Below are positions 44,670 through 52,497 of a stretch of DNA of 52,497 nucleotides, in pieces. The notes beneath the pieces were generated by a model. The model made no database searches and was not told where the DNA came from. It saw only the letters and a list, made by a program, of their open reading frames with translations. Origin of the DNA: Hydnum rufescens UP504. Taxonomy: Eukaryota > Basidiomycota > Agaricomycetes > Cantharellales > Hydnaceae. A program made the translations under genes and the position numbers. How positions within the stretch are numbered: the stretch's first letter is position 1; each line of letters opens with the position of its first letter. The stretch covers positions 85,459-137,955 of the forward strand of contig MU129078.1 of the NCBI GenBank assembly GCA_014904985.1, given 5' to 3'.

Positions 44670-46430
44670 TCAAACTGTGGCCATTCCCATCTCTTGGGTG
44701 AACTTGCCAAACTTCTCACATGCTAGGGGCTTTGTGATAATATCGGCCATCATAGAGTCGGTTCCACACCACACAGCTGTGATCTCGCCAGTCTTGATCT
44801 TCTCTGAGATGAAGTGATAGTGAATATCGATGTGCTTGGATTGCAGGTGGAATTGGGAAGAGTTCTCAGCAAGGTCTATTGCAGATTTGTTCTCCATGTA
44901 GAGGTAAGCTGGATTCTTTTGCGGGAATCCAAGGAAAGAGAAGAAACTGTTTAGCCAGAGAGCATGTTTAGCTGCTAGGGTTGTGGACATATATTCTGCC
45001 TCCATGCTTGATAGGGCAACCATAGTTTGTTTCTTTGAGATCCATGAGATAACCCCTCCTCCCAATAGGAAGACATTTCCAGATATTGATCTGCATGAAA
45101 TAGGGGAATTTCCCCAGTCAGCATCCAAGAGTCCTGTCACCTTGATGGTGGCTTTTCCATCTAAGGTATCATACATGATGCCTAGGTTCTGAGTCCCTTG
45201 GAGGTAGTGGAACACTTGCTTTACAGCTGTCCAGTGTTCCACTGCTGGATCCTTCGAGAATTGGCTTAGGGTCTGGACTGCATAAGCAATGTCAGGCCGT
45301 GTACCCATTGTGGCATATAGGAGAGCACCAACTGCAGAGTGGTAGGTAGTTGGGTGTTCAAAGCGGGTAGCATTGGAAGCTGGTTTGAGCTTGACTGATG
45401 TGTCCATCAGTGTCATGGTGGGGCTACAGTCAGCCATATTAAAGCAGGTGAGGATTTTTCATATGTATTCCCCTTGGGATATTGTGATACACCCCTTTGT
45501 TCAGTCATGATCAATCTTGATTCCAAGGAATAGACATGGCTCCCCTTGGTCTGTGGCTTCAAACTTTGCTGCAATTTCTGCTTTTGCCTGGGCTAGGTGG
45601 CCTTTAGTGCATACAAAATAGCAGTCATCAACCTATATTCCAAGGATGTCAAACTCCTCCCCCTCTCACCAGACATAGATACATGGATCACTTGGGATAG
45701 ACTTGTAGCCTATGGATGTGACATATGTGTTAAATTCTTCATTCCATTCTCATGCAGACTGTTGAAGACCATATAGTGCATGCCTGAGATGACAGACCTT
45801 TCCAGTTCCATCTTCATATCCTTCGGGCTGCTGCATATATATGTCCTCTTTTAAGTAGGGGTTTAAGAACGTGCCTTTAATGTCCATTTGGCCAGAATCA
45901 AGGTCTTTTATTGCTGTTAAGGCAATCAGGATTCGGAGGGAATCAAGCCTCATGACAGGTGAGAAGGTGGCATTGAAATCTTGACCAGGAACCTGTGAGT
46001 AGCCTTTTGCAATGATTCATGCTTTGTACTGGCTAAGTTTCCTGTCAGTGTCAAATTTCTTCTCAAATGTCCATCATGACCCCACAATACTCCTGCCTGT
46101 TGGCAGGTCTGACATTTCCCATGTACCATGATCCTTAAGCTGGTCAAGCTCTTTCTGGATGGCCTGTTCCCAGTGGGTCCACTCAGGTGAGTTTTTTGCC
46201 TGGTTCAGTGACTCCAGGACATCATGTACTGAGGCCTTGCCTGTAAACACGGCTGTCATGTATGCCGCAATCTCCTGCTGTGCATGTCAGGGCGACAGTG
46301 CCGTTATAGAAGAAGGGTTAGGAGCTCCGATGACTGTCAAATCAAAATCTGGTTCAGCCAGTGTGTAGATAGGAGACTGTGTTTCTGTTTATTCAAATGG
46401 GTTGGTTCGCTTCGATGGTTGATCACTCTC
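44670..46430 (-). pseudogene. Ty1/copia pol fragment, right arm: RT and RNase H
   Basis: Minus-strand reading gives the start of reverse transcriptase (EWTHWEQAIQKELDQLKDHG at ~46,170), the palm (QMDIKGTFLN at ~45,880, IYMQQPEGY) and the catalytic VDD (~45,625), where the preceding Tyr codon has become TAG (45,633-45,635). A clean 255-codon RNase H/connection frame follows (44,670-45,437) with GALLYATMGTRPDIAYAVQ, LDADWG and SSMEAEY. A polypurine tract and LTR start (TGTTGAGGG on minus, from 44,662) close the element. Integrase, protease and gag are absent. RNase H is open but RT is broken, so it is inactive. Confidence 0.88.
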
Positions 46431-46489
46431 TGCAAGATATGTATGTGTTTATTGGAGAATGGAATGTGATATGGACTAGCAATAGTCAA

Positions 46490-47941
46490 TGATATATCGT
46501 AGATGCTTATAAGAAGGCTTATACGTTGTATGGAATGCTTATAGAAAGGCTTATATGTGGAGGATGCTTATAGGAAGGCTTATACGTCTGGGATGCTTGT
46601 GGAAAGGCTTATACGTGTTCGTGTTGCGTTTGTTCGTTTACTGATATTTGTGTGTCCTTGTTTACGTCCTCCTAGTCAAAATGCGGATATCTGTGGGCTA
46701 TAGAATGGTCAGCGCTTGGTTAGTTTGGTTAGTATGCTTCAATCTTCTTTCCTGACTCGTATTTCGTTATGCTTACCTTTTCCTTGGATGTCCAGCAACT
46801 CTAACCTTAGGTTCTGCAACTATCCTTGGCTTCAGTATTTCGCGTAGATGGCTTCCAGTAGCTTGGTCTCAACAACCTTGAAGATGACTTAGCTCCAGAT
46901 GGCTTTAGATAGACAGTTCTTTTAGATATTAAGCAGAATGGTAGACAGTAGTTGACAGTGGTTGATTTCCAGAGTGAGGAGATGGGGGGGAACAAGAAAA
47001 TCTGCTAGCTTATATACCTATCTGAAGGTGGCTGTGCATGGAGCAAGAACAAAAGAGTAATAAAGCTATGAGATCATAGTGATGTCATAATGCGGTCATA
47101 GCTGAGTCATCCATAGAGTGTGATGTCATAGTGAAGTCATAGTGATGTCATTCATAAAGAGAACAAAAGGATTCATAAAGGGAATGATGTCACTAATTTG
47201 CTGAGCTTGTGGAGTGGTTGGAGCATGATGTCACTGATCTTGTGATGTGTTTTGGGGCTCATGGGAAGCGAAATTAAAGGACATCTCCGGGTTCTGGAGA
47301 TTAATCTGAGCATAGTCCAGTGGTTAAGGTGTTTTTGTCACTGGTTAATAAAAGGAACAAGTGCATGGTGTGGGATTCGATGCAGAGACAGCAGTTTGTA
47401 TCCGTAATAGGCGTGCTTGGTATCATTCAATGCGGATTTTTAACAGCTTTCTGGGCGCGGTGGTTCCGAGCAGATCCGGTGTAAACTGACGGAGAAATTC
47501 GTTTTTTACTGATGGGTGTTAATTCTGATAGTAATATCGTTCTGTAGAGTTCAGTTTTAATCTGTTCTTCGCGTGCTCAGTACCGTTGGATGCGGATTTT
47601 TTATATCTTTCTAGGCGCGGTTGTTCCGAGAGTATTGAATGCGAACTGACGGAGGTATTCGTTTTTTACTGGAAATCCTGGATTTTAATAATAAAATTGG
47701 CCTGGAGAGTGCAGTTTTGGTCCGTTCAACTTGTGTTTGGTACTGTTCGAAAGGTGTGAATCGTAGCTTTCTAAGCGTTATATGGGCGTACCTCTCCGAT
47801 CAAAACTGACGGAGTTATAAAACGAATTTCGTTTCTGCGCGTAGCCGTAATTAATCTCATAATCGGTCATGTGATCGTCCAATGGCTGGAAGTTGTGTAA
47901 TTTCGCTTTTTCTGATACTGGATGTTTTTATCTTCCACAGA
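46490..47941 (-). repeat. LTR X, right-arm copy (cleaner)
   Basis: On minus it starts TGTGGAAGATAAAAACATCC at 47,941 and runs through a TATATA box (~47,011 on plus, GCTTATATACC) to the 30-bp TATAAGCC repeats at 46,498-46,615. It reads more smoothly than the left copy and is the best reference for this LTR. Outside it, toward 48,138, is host-like sequence also present in the left arm. Confidence 0.65.
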
Positions 47942-48184
47942 TGGTGAACACTTTTAATTGCAGCCCCTTGCAATGCCCTTTGCCTTTCTTGACAGTCATA
48001 CGATTGAGATCTGACCATGCCTCCTTGTGTAGAACCACCACGTCCATCCTTCGAACCAAAGCAAGATTTCTTCTGAGTTTACGTTTCGAATTTGGTGATA
48101 GAAATCGCTTATTGTTGGGTAAGGATCTTTAATATCCGCGTTTTTAATAGTTTTCCTTTGTATTATTCTAGGATTTTTAAGCGA

Positions 48185-48517
48185 TTACCCACTTTGAATG
48201 GCATTGTTCAGGTGGAGGTCAAGAGCATCTGTGGAGAAGGTTCGGTGGGGTACAGACATGTTTTCTGGAACACGGAGGAGAAGACCAAATTCGATTTCGA
48301 GATCATGGCGTAATGAGGGTCGATTGTTATGCGGTTCTCCGAACTCGTACGTTGTCCAGTCGACCCTTTTTGTCTTTATAACGCCATCGTATGCAACTTG
48401 GGGATTAGGATAATAGCGGATAATCGTGTGGGGTTTGAGATGGGTGAATGGTTCTGGGTACGGGTAATCGAATTGCCGATATACAATCGTGTGAAGTTCC
48501 AATGGCATGGTGAACAC
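48185..48517 (-). CDS. Unknown protein segment, module copy 1
   Basis: An open minus frame of 110 codons in CpG-rich, host-like DNA. The product has YRQFDYPYPEPFTHL near the start and SLRHDLEIEFGLLLRVPEN near the end. The latter resembles the ends of the frames at 49,061 and 49,742 (hydrophobic strand, VFG or VYG, acidic stretch, then a Phe-Thr or Phe-Ser pair). I recognise no family. It may be an exon of one larger minus-strand gene. Plus-strand frames over the same DNA (48,092-48,604) are a weaker alternative. Confidence 0.4.
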   Translation of the reverse strand: MFTMPLELHTIVYRQFDYPYPEPFTHLKPHTIIRYYPNPQVAYDGVIKTKRVDWTTYEFGEPHNNRPSLRHDLEIEFGLLLRVPENMSVPHRTFSTDALDLHLNNAIQSG

Positions 48518-48740
48518 TTTTTGATTCGTGCCTTGAGGATAGTCGTTCGATTTGCTTTTATGTCACTTTTGCATCCGCAGATCAATAATCATGTGTCCAT
48601 TTAATCTCGCTTAGGTTTTTCATGGGTTCGAAATCCTTCATTGATGTGCAGGGTCATTTTCATTCATATTTTGCTGTCAGCTTCTCATACGTCAATGTCA
48701 TCAGGGGACAGGCAGAGGCAGCGTTTTATTTCGAAGAGAA

Positions 48741-49061
48741 TCAAACGGCGATGGGGATTGTGTGGGTGAAGTATGGGTCTGGGCACTCGTCCTCCATTTC
48801 GCCAAACACTACGAGGATGAGATGGATTCGAACGAGTAGGTGACCGTCTGAACTGAAGTCACTGATTCGGATTTGGCTTAAGTAGGCGTAATAGAAGTGA
48901 TCGGTATCGTTTTCGATGTCGGGATAAAATACGCCGAATTCTCCTACACGTAGTGCCAGGTAGTGTGAGTCGCGGTCGGTTACTAGTGCTCCAAGGCCGA
49001 TTTCAGTTTCTTCCATCGTTGCAAAGTCCTGACATGAGAGAGGAATTTGATCGGCAGTCAA
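48741..49061 (-). CDS. Unknown protein segment, module copy 2
   Basis: A 106-codon minus frame. It contains ALVTDRDSHYLALRVGEFG, FYPDIENDTDHFYYAYL, a DFSSDGHLLVRIHLILVVFG block and PYFTHT. The order and spacing match the frame at 49,742-49,380 (RDRNDPILNLHIGRRG, FCPN, DFHVKVQIRTAVYG, TFTHH), so the two are paralogous modules. It looks beta-strand rich and lacks a signal peptide. Function unknown. Confidence 0.5.
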   Translation of the reverse strand: MTADQIPLSCQDFATMEETEIGLGALVTDRDSHYLALRVGEFGVFYPDIENDTDHFYYAYLSQIRISDFSSDGHLLVRIHLILVVFGEMEDECPDPYFTHTIPIAV

Positions 49062-49379
49062 ATTCGAATTATTGCCTGAGTTTTCGATATCGCCTGAGCT
49101 CCTGAATGTTTAATGAACGTCTTTAATGATTGTGGTTTTTACATACTGGTTGAACTCATGGCTTTTCGAGGTTGTAGTGGGAGTTTTTAGAATTGCAGAT
49201 GAAGACGTGTGGTCCGCGTTTTTTGATGACTTTTGTATCCAGTTGTTCGGTTTTGGCACGTGACAGACCCGCTGTTTATGTTCCTCTTTTCTATTTATGG
49301 TGTTTTTCATTTGCCTGTCATTTTCGTGATAGAGGAAGATTTTTATTTTGAAAGACAATTCAACGACGACGATGGTGGT

Positions 49380-49742
49380 TTATTCAGGAGGGTGATGGGT
49401 GAACGTAGGAAGGTGGACTGTGTCTGTGTCAACATTCCCATATACGGCCGTTCTTATCTGCACCTTCACATGAAAATCTGAGTCATCGGAGTATTCTCGG
49501 GTTACGCAATATGATTCGAGGCGGGCGATCGTATACGTTTGGACTGCAGTTGTCGTGTTGGGGCAAAAGTAACCCCTTCGTCCGATGTGGAGATTGAGAA
49601 TTGGATCGTTCCGGTCCCTGACGTGTTGTACGAAGAAAACCATGAATCCTGTCATATCGTCCGGGATGTATATGTCGTCGAGGTTGGATGGGAGTTCCGT
49701 ATGAGTCTCAGAAATGCCGTTGGTGAGTATGTTGGTAGGCAT
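49380..49742 (-). CDS. Unknown protein segment, module copy 3
   Basis: A 120-codon minus frame with a plausible start (MPTNILTNG at 49,742, just after a CCTACCCCTTTTT stretch on plus). It has the module features IYIPDDMTGFMVFFVQ, LNLHIGRRGYFCPN, YTIARLESYCVTREYSDDSD and VQIRTAVYGNVD. Between this and module copy 2 lies a minus frame (49,110-49,358) rich in Lys and Thr that may be intronic or a linker. Function unknown. Confidence 0.5.
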   Translation of the reverse strand: MPTNILTNGISETHTELPSNLDDIYIPDDMTGFMVFFVQHVRDRNDPILNLHIGRRGYFCPNTTTAVQTYTIARLESYCVTREYSDDSDFHVKVQIRTAVYGNVDTDTVHLPTFTHHPPE

Positions 49743-50062
49743 ATTTGATGGTGTCCTACCCCTTTTTAGGTAAGCATTTATACGAGTTGTGTTGTTTTTG
49801 ACATACGTTCTTTTGAGAGTCAGTGGATGGGATGGGGAAAGAGGATTTTTGTGTGAGAAGTGCTTTTATGAATGGATTTGAGACGGTCTAGATTTGAGGG
49901 GACCCTTGGATTGTCAGGGCACTCGGTTCGGGTTCGGTTTCGGCGAATTTTTTGATTATGATGTTGTTTACGGTTAAGTCGCGAGTCTCCTAATTAGTGT
50001 GGTTTTGTTGTTACGGACTTGTGGAATTTTTGTTTTTATACGGACTATGACTTTGTTTCTTT

Positions 50063-50102
<40 letters not shown>

Positions 50103-50406
50103 ACAAGTTCACAAGTTCACATATCAGGCGAGGTTAGTTTTTAAAAGGTTCAAGGAAAAAAGAGAGCCTTTTTAGGCTTAGAGAATTTTTTTTTTTTAAG
50201 AGAATAGGGAACATTGATTTGCCTTTAGGCGACATGATTTTACATGGGAGAAAAAGGAAAGATGAGAGAGGGGTTTTTCTTTTCAGGCGAGAGACATGGT
50301 ACATTGGGGCGAGCACATTTTTTGTTTAATGAAGAGAGAGGGTAGTGGGGATTTGAGTTGGGCGAGGGATAGAGAGGATTGGGAGAGCCTTAGATGTCGC
50401 GATGGG
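49743..50406. other. Non-coding spacer with a long T run
   Basis: GT-rich and T-rich on the plus strand, with no frame I would call. It separates the module frames from the coiled-coil frame and contains the 36-base T run listed next. Confidence 0.5.
50066..50101. repeat. Homopolymer run of 36 T
   Basis: Thirty-six uninterrupted T on plus, equal to a 36-A run on minus about 305 bases downstream of the stop of the minus-strand frame at 50,407. It could be a retroposed poly(A) tail, a microsatellite, or of inaccurate length. No AATAAA signal is visible just upstream on minus. Confidence 0.9.
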
Positions 50407-51293
50407 CTACCAGCCGCTCGAGTCGTCGTCCGAAACAATTTCGATCCCGGGATTGGATGGTAGTTCCTTAAGCTCGAACTCGGTCGTGGTATCTTTGAAC
50501 TCGTCCCATTCGTTATTTCGAAGGTCGTACTGGATATCTCGGACGCGTACCGTGTAGTAAGTTGATGCGCGGTCGTCGGTCACGATAGCGGGGGCCATGT
50601 CGTGCGAGGTGGAAAGTGAGGCCGATAGCTGAGAGAGAGCGGGTGCAATGCGTCGATGAAGAATAAAGGCGGAGTAGGGTGTACCCATACGATGTTCTTG
50701 TCGTATTATGTCGGCAGCCTGGATAAAAATACGGGCGAGACGGTCAACTTGCGATGTGTGAAGGTACGTGGATGGATAAAGAAGGCGATCTCGCCAGGCG
50801 GATACGTAGTATTCATCGCAGAGGAGCTTGAGGTCGTGTTTATTGAGAACATCAGATTTTGTGTTCAGGTCGGCTTCTCGTTGGTGCAGGGTGGCCGAAA
50901 GAAGAGACAACGGGGGCGTGAGAGAGTCCATTTGTAGGTTATGATTTGCGATCGTGCGACTCAGCTGGTCTAGAAGATCCGCATGGCGTTTTATATCTTC
51001 GCTTCGCTGTATCTCGTAGTTCTTCCGTACTTCTTCTAACTTTTGAGCGGCGTTCCGTTCACGATCAATGATTGCTTGGCGATAAGAGGGCCATGCTCGG
51101 TACGAGTTGCTGTTCTTGCCGGGCCGTGGAATACTGATTGGGCGCTTGTGGAAGTTTCGTGGTGCGCGAGGGGGATGTGGAGGGGAATAAGAGAGGTGGA
51201 ACGATGAGTGGGTCAATCTGGTGGATGGTTCTGTGGAGGAGTCAAAGATTTCACGGAGTTGCTGTGCTGTCAGGGTTGTAGGTCGCTTGGCGT
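50407..51293 (-). CDS. Coiled-coil protein with C-terminal module, 5' end cut by LTR X
   Basis: A minus frame open from the LTR X border to a TAG stop at 50,407. It holds a basic Pro/Ser-rich part (PPHPPRAPRNFHKRP), a likely coiled coil (RNAAQKLEEVRKNYEIQRSE, then KRHADLLDQL), a helical middle (YVSAWRDRLLYPSTYLHTSQ) and a C-terminal part (APAIVTDDRASTYYTVRVRD) that resembles the TDRDSHYLALRVGE of module copy 2. It ends acidic (SDDDSSGW). The frame continues to a Met at 51,351 only through LTR sequence (MAGSCVISLFLILDVF), so that start is not original. Family and function unknown. Confidence 0.6.
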
Positions 51294-52497
51294 TGTGGAA
51301 GATAAAAACATCCAGTATCAGAAAAAGCGAAATTACACAACTTCCAGCCATTGGACAATCACATGACCAATTATGAGATTAATTATGGCTACGCGCAGAA
51401 ACGAAATTCGTTTTATAACTCCGTCAGTTTTGATCAGAGAGGTACGCCCATATAACACTTAGAAAGCTACAATTCACACCTTTCGAACGGTACCAAACAC
51501 AAGTTGAACGGACCAAAACTGCACTCTCCAGGCCAATTTTATTATTAAAATCCAGGATTTCCAGTAAAAAACGAATACCTCCGTCAGTTCGCATTCAATA
51601 CTCTCGGAACAACCGCGCCTAGAAAGATATAAAAAATCCGCATCCAACGGTACTGAGCACGCGAAGAACAGATTAAAACTGAACTCTACAGAACGATATT
51701 ACTATCAGAATTAACACCCATCAGTAAAAAACGAATTTCTCCGTCAGTTTACACCGGATCTGCTTGGAACCACCACGCCCAGAAAGCTGTTAAAAATCCG
51801 CATTGAATGATACCAAGCACGCTATTACGGATACCAAACTGCTGTCTCTGCATCGAATTCCCAACACATGCACTTGTTCCTTTATAACAGTAACAAAACA
51901 CCTTAACCACTGGACTATGCTCAGATAATCTCCAGAACCCGGATATGTCCTTTAATTCGCTTCCCATGAGCCCCAAAACACATCAAAGATCAGTGACATC
52001 ATGCTCCAACCATCCACAAGCTCAGCAAATTAGTACATCATTCCCTTTATGAATCCTTTTGCTCTTTATGAATGACTCCTATGACTTTCACTATGACATC
52101 ACACTCTATGGATGACTCAGCTATGACCGCATTATGACATCATTCTTTATTACTCTTTTGTTCTACTCCACTATGACTCCCCCATGACATCACTATGATC
52201 TCATAGCTTATTACTCTTTTGTTCTTGCTCCATGCACAGCCACCTTCAGATAGGTATATAAGCTAGCAGATTTTCTTGTTCCCCCCCATCTCCTCACTCT
52301 GGAAATGAACACTGTCAACATACTGTCTACCATTCTGCTTAATATCTAAAGAACTGTTATCTAAAGCCATCTTGGAAGGCTAAGTATCTTCAAAGTTGTT
52401 GAGACCAAGCTTTTACTTTGGAAAGCCATTCTACGCGGAAAATACTGGAAGGCCAAGGATTAGTTGGTAACCTAAGGTTAGAGTTGGATCTCCTCTT
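51294..52497 (+). repeat. LTR X, third copy, running off the window
   Basis: It starts TGTGGAAGATAAAAACATCC at 51,294, in the same orientation as the copy at 34,851 and opposite to that at 47,941. It can be followed through the TATATA box (~52,256) and the CT-rich leader to the window end. Small indels increase toward the end. It interrupts the coiled-coil reading frame. Its target duplication would lie beyond the window. Confidence 0.7.

Larger units (their letters stand above)
34648..48138. repeat. Palindrome D: inverted duplication with ~6.7-kb arms
   Basis: The left arm (34,648-41,335) and right arm (41,424-48,138) are reverse complements around an 88-bp spacer. Paired landmarks sum to about 82,656 inside and 82,790 outside. 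Each arm carries, from outside in, ~200 bp of host-like flank, LTR X, a copia pol fragment, a Tc1-type transposase and gene G. The quality of the arms alternates: the left arm is indel-rich from 34,648 to ~38,500 and cleaner inward, while the right arm is indel-rich at 41,424-42,440 and cleaner outward. The left arm stops exactly at the N gap. Confidence 0.9.

Noticed and set aside
48092..48604. Plus-strand frames at 48.1-48.6 kb as the true genes
   Set aside because: The minus-strand frames share a repeated module with neighbours, which supports minus as the coding strand; plus frames show no such relation.

Overview
The window is transposon-rich fungal DNA, most likely from an agaricomycete basidiomycete. 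The evidence is a CxC2-type KDZ transposase with many ~50-bp GT-AG introns, a chromodomain Ty3/gypsy element, a MULE transposase with a SWIM zinc finger, a Ty1/copia pol, an IS630/Tc1-type transposase, and one Zn(II)2Cys6 regulator with five introns of 51-80 bp. No bacterial-style operons, rRNA, CRISPR or confident tRNA genes were seen.

Layout. 1-2,171: non-coding, with a 68-bp tandem repeat. 2,172-5,802: decayed KDZ transposase (+). 6,291-11,879: 5'-truncated Ty3/gypsy chromovirus (+) with pol, a CAACCT array, a second long reading frame of 868 codons, a polypurine tract and a 578-bp 3' LTR. 11,880-15,412: palindrome A, a long inverted duplication with a 3-bp centre. 15,137-17,991: ~300-bp repeats. 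17,992-18,591: solo LTR with a clean 5-bp target duplication. 18,666-27,590: nested foldback DNA (palindrome B, its copy C, a CTAGACATGT-type satellite, an inverted second LTR) around a 25-N gap. 27,600-31,850: short repeats and a MULE pseudogene (-). 32,389-33,719: the one clearly host-like gene, a zinc-cluster factor. 34,648-48,138: palindrome D, two ~6.7-kb arms each holding an LTR (X), a copia pol fragment, a Tc1-type transposase and a convergent unknown gene G. 48,185-51,293: minus-strand reading frames of an unknown family sharing a repeated module. 51,294 to the end: a third X LTR.

Two themes run through the window. First, the breaks in the gypsy pol, ORF3, KDZ and Tc1-type genes are almost all TGA. 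In pol many fall where arginine is plausible or expected, which fits CGA-to-TGA loss by methyl-CpG deamination. Second, inverted duplications occur at several scales. Some arms differ from their partner mostly by one-base indels and stretched homopolymers near the 25-N gaps, so part of this architecture may be long-read gap filling or chimeric reads. Palindrome A looks genuine because its arms carry different insertions.

The best candidates for undescribed biology are the long ORF3 between pol and the 3' LTR of the chromovirus, gene G convergent with the Tc1-type transposase, and the tandem module family at 48-51 kb. All calls rest on reading the sequence; no database search was possible.
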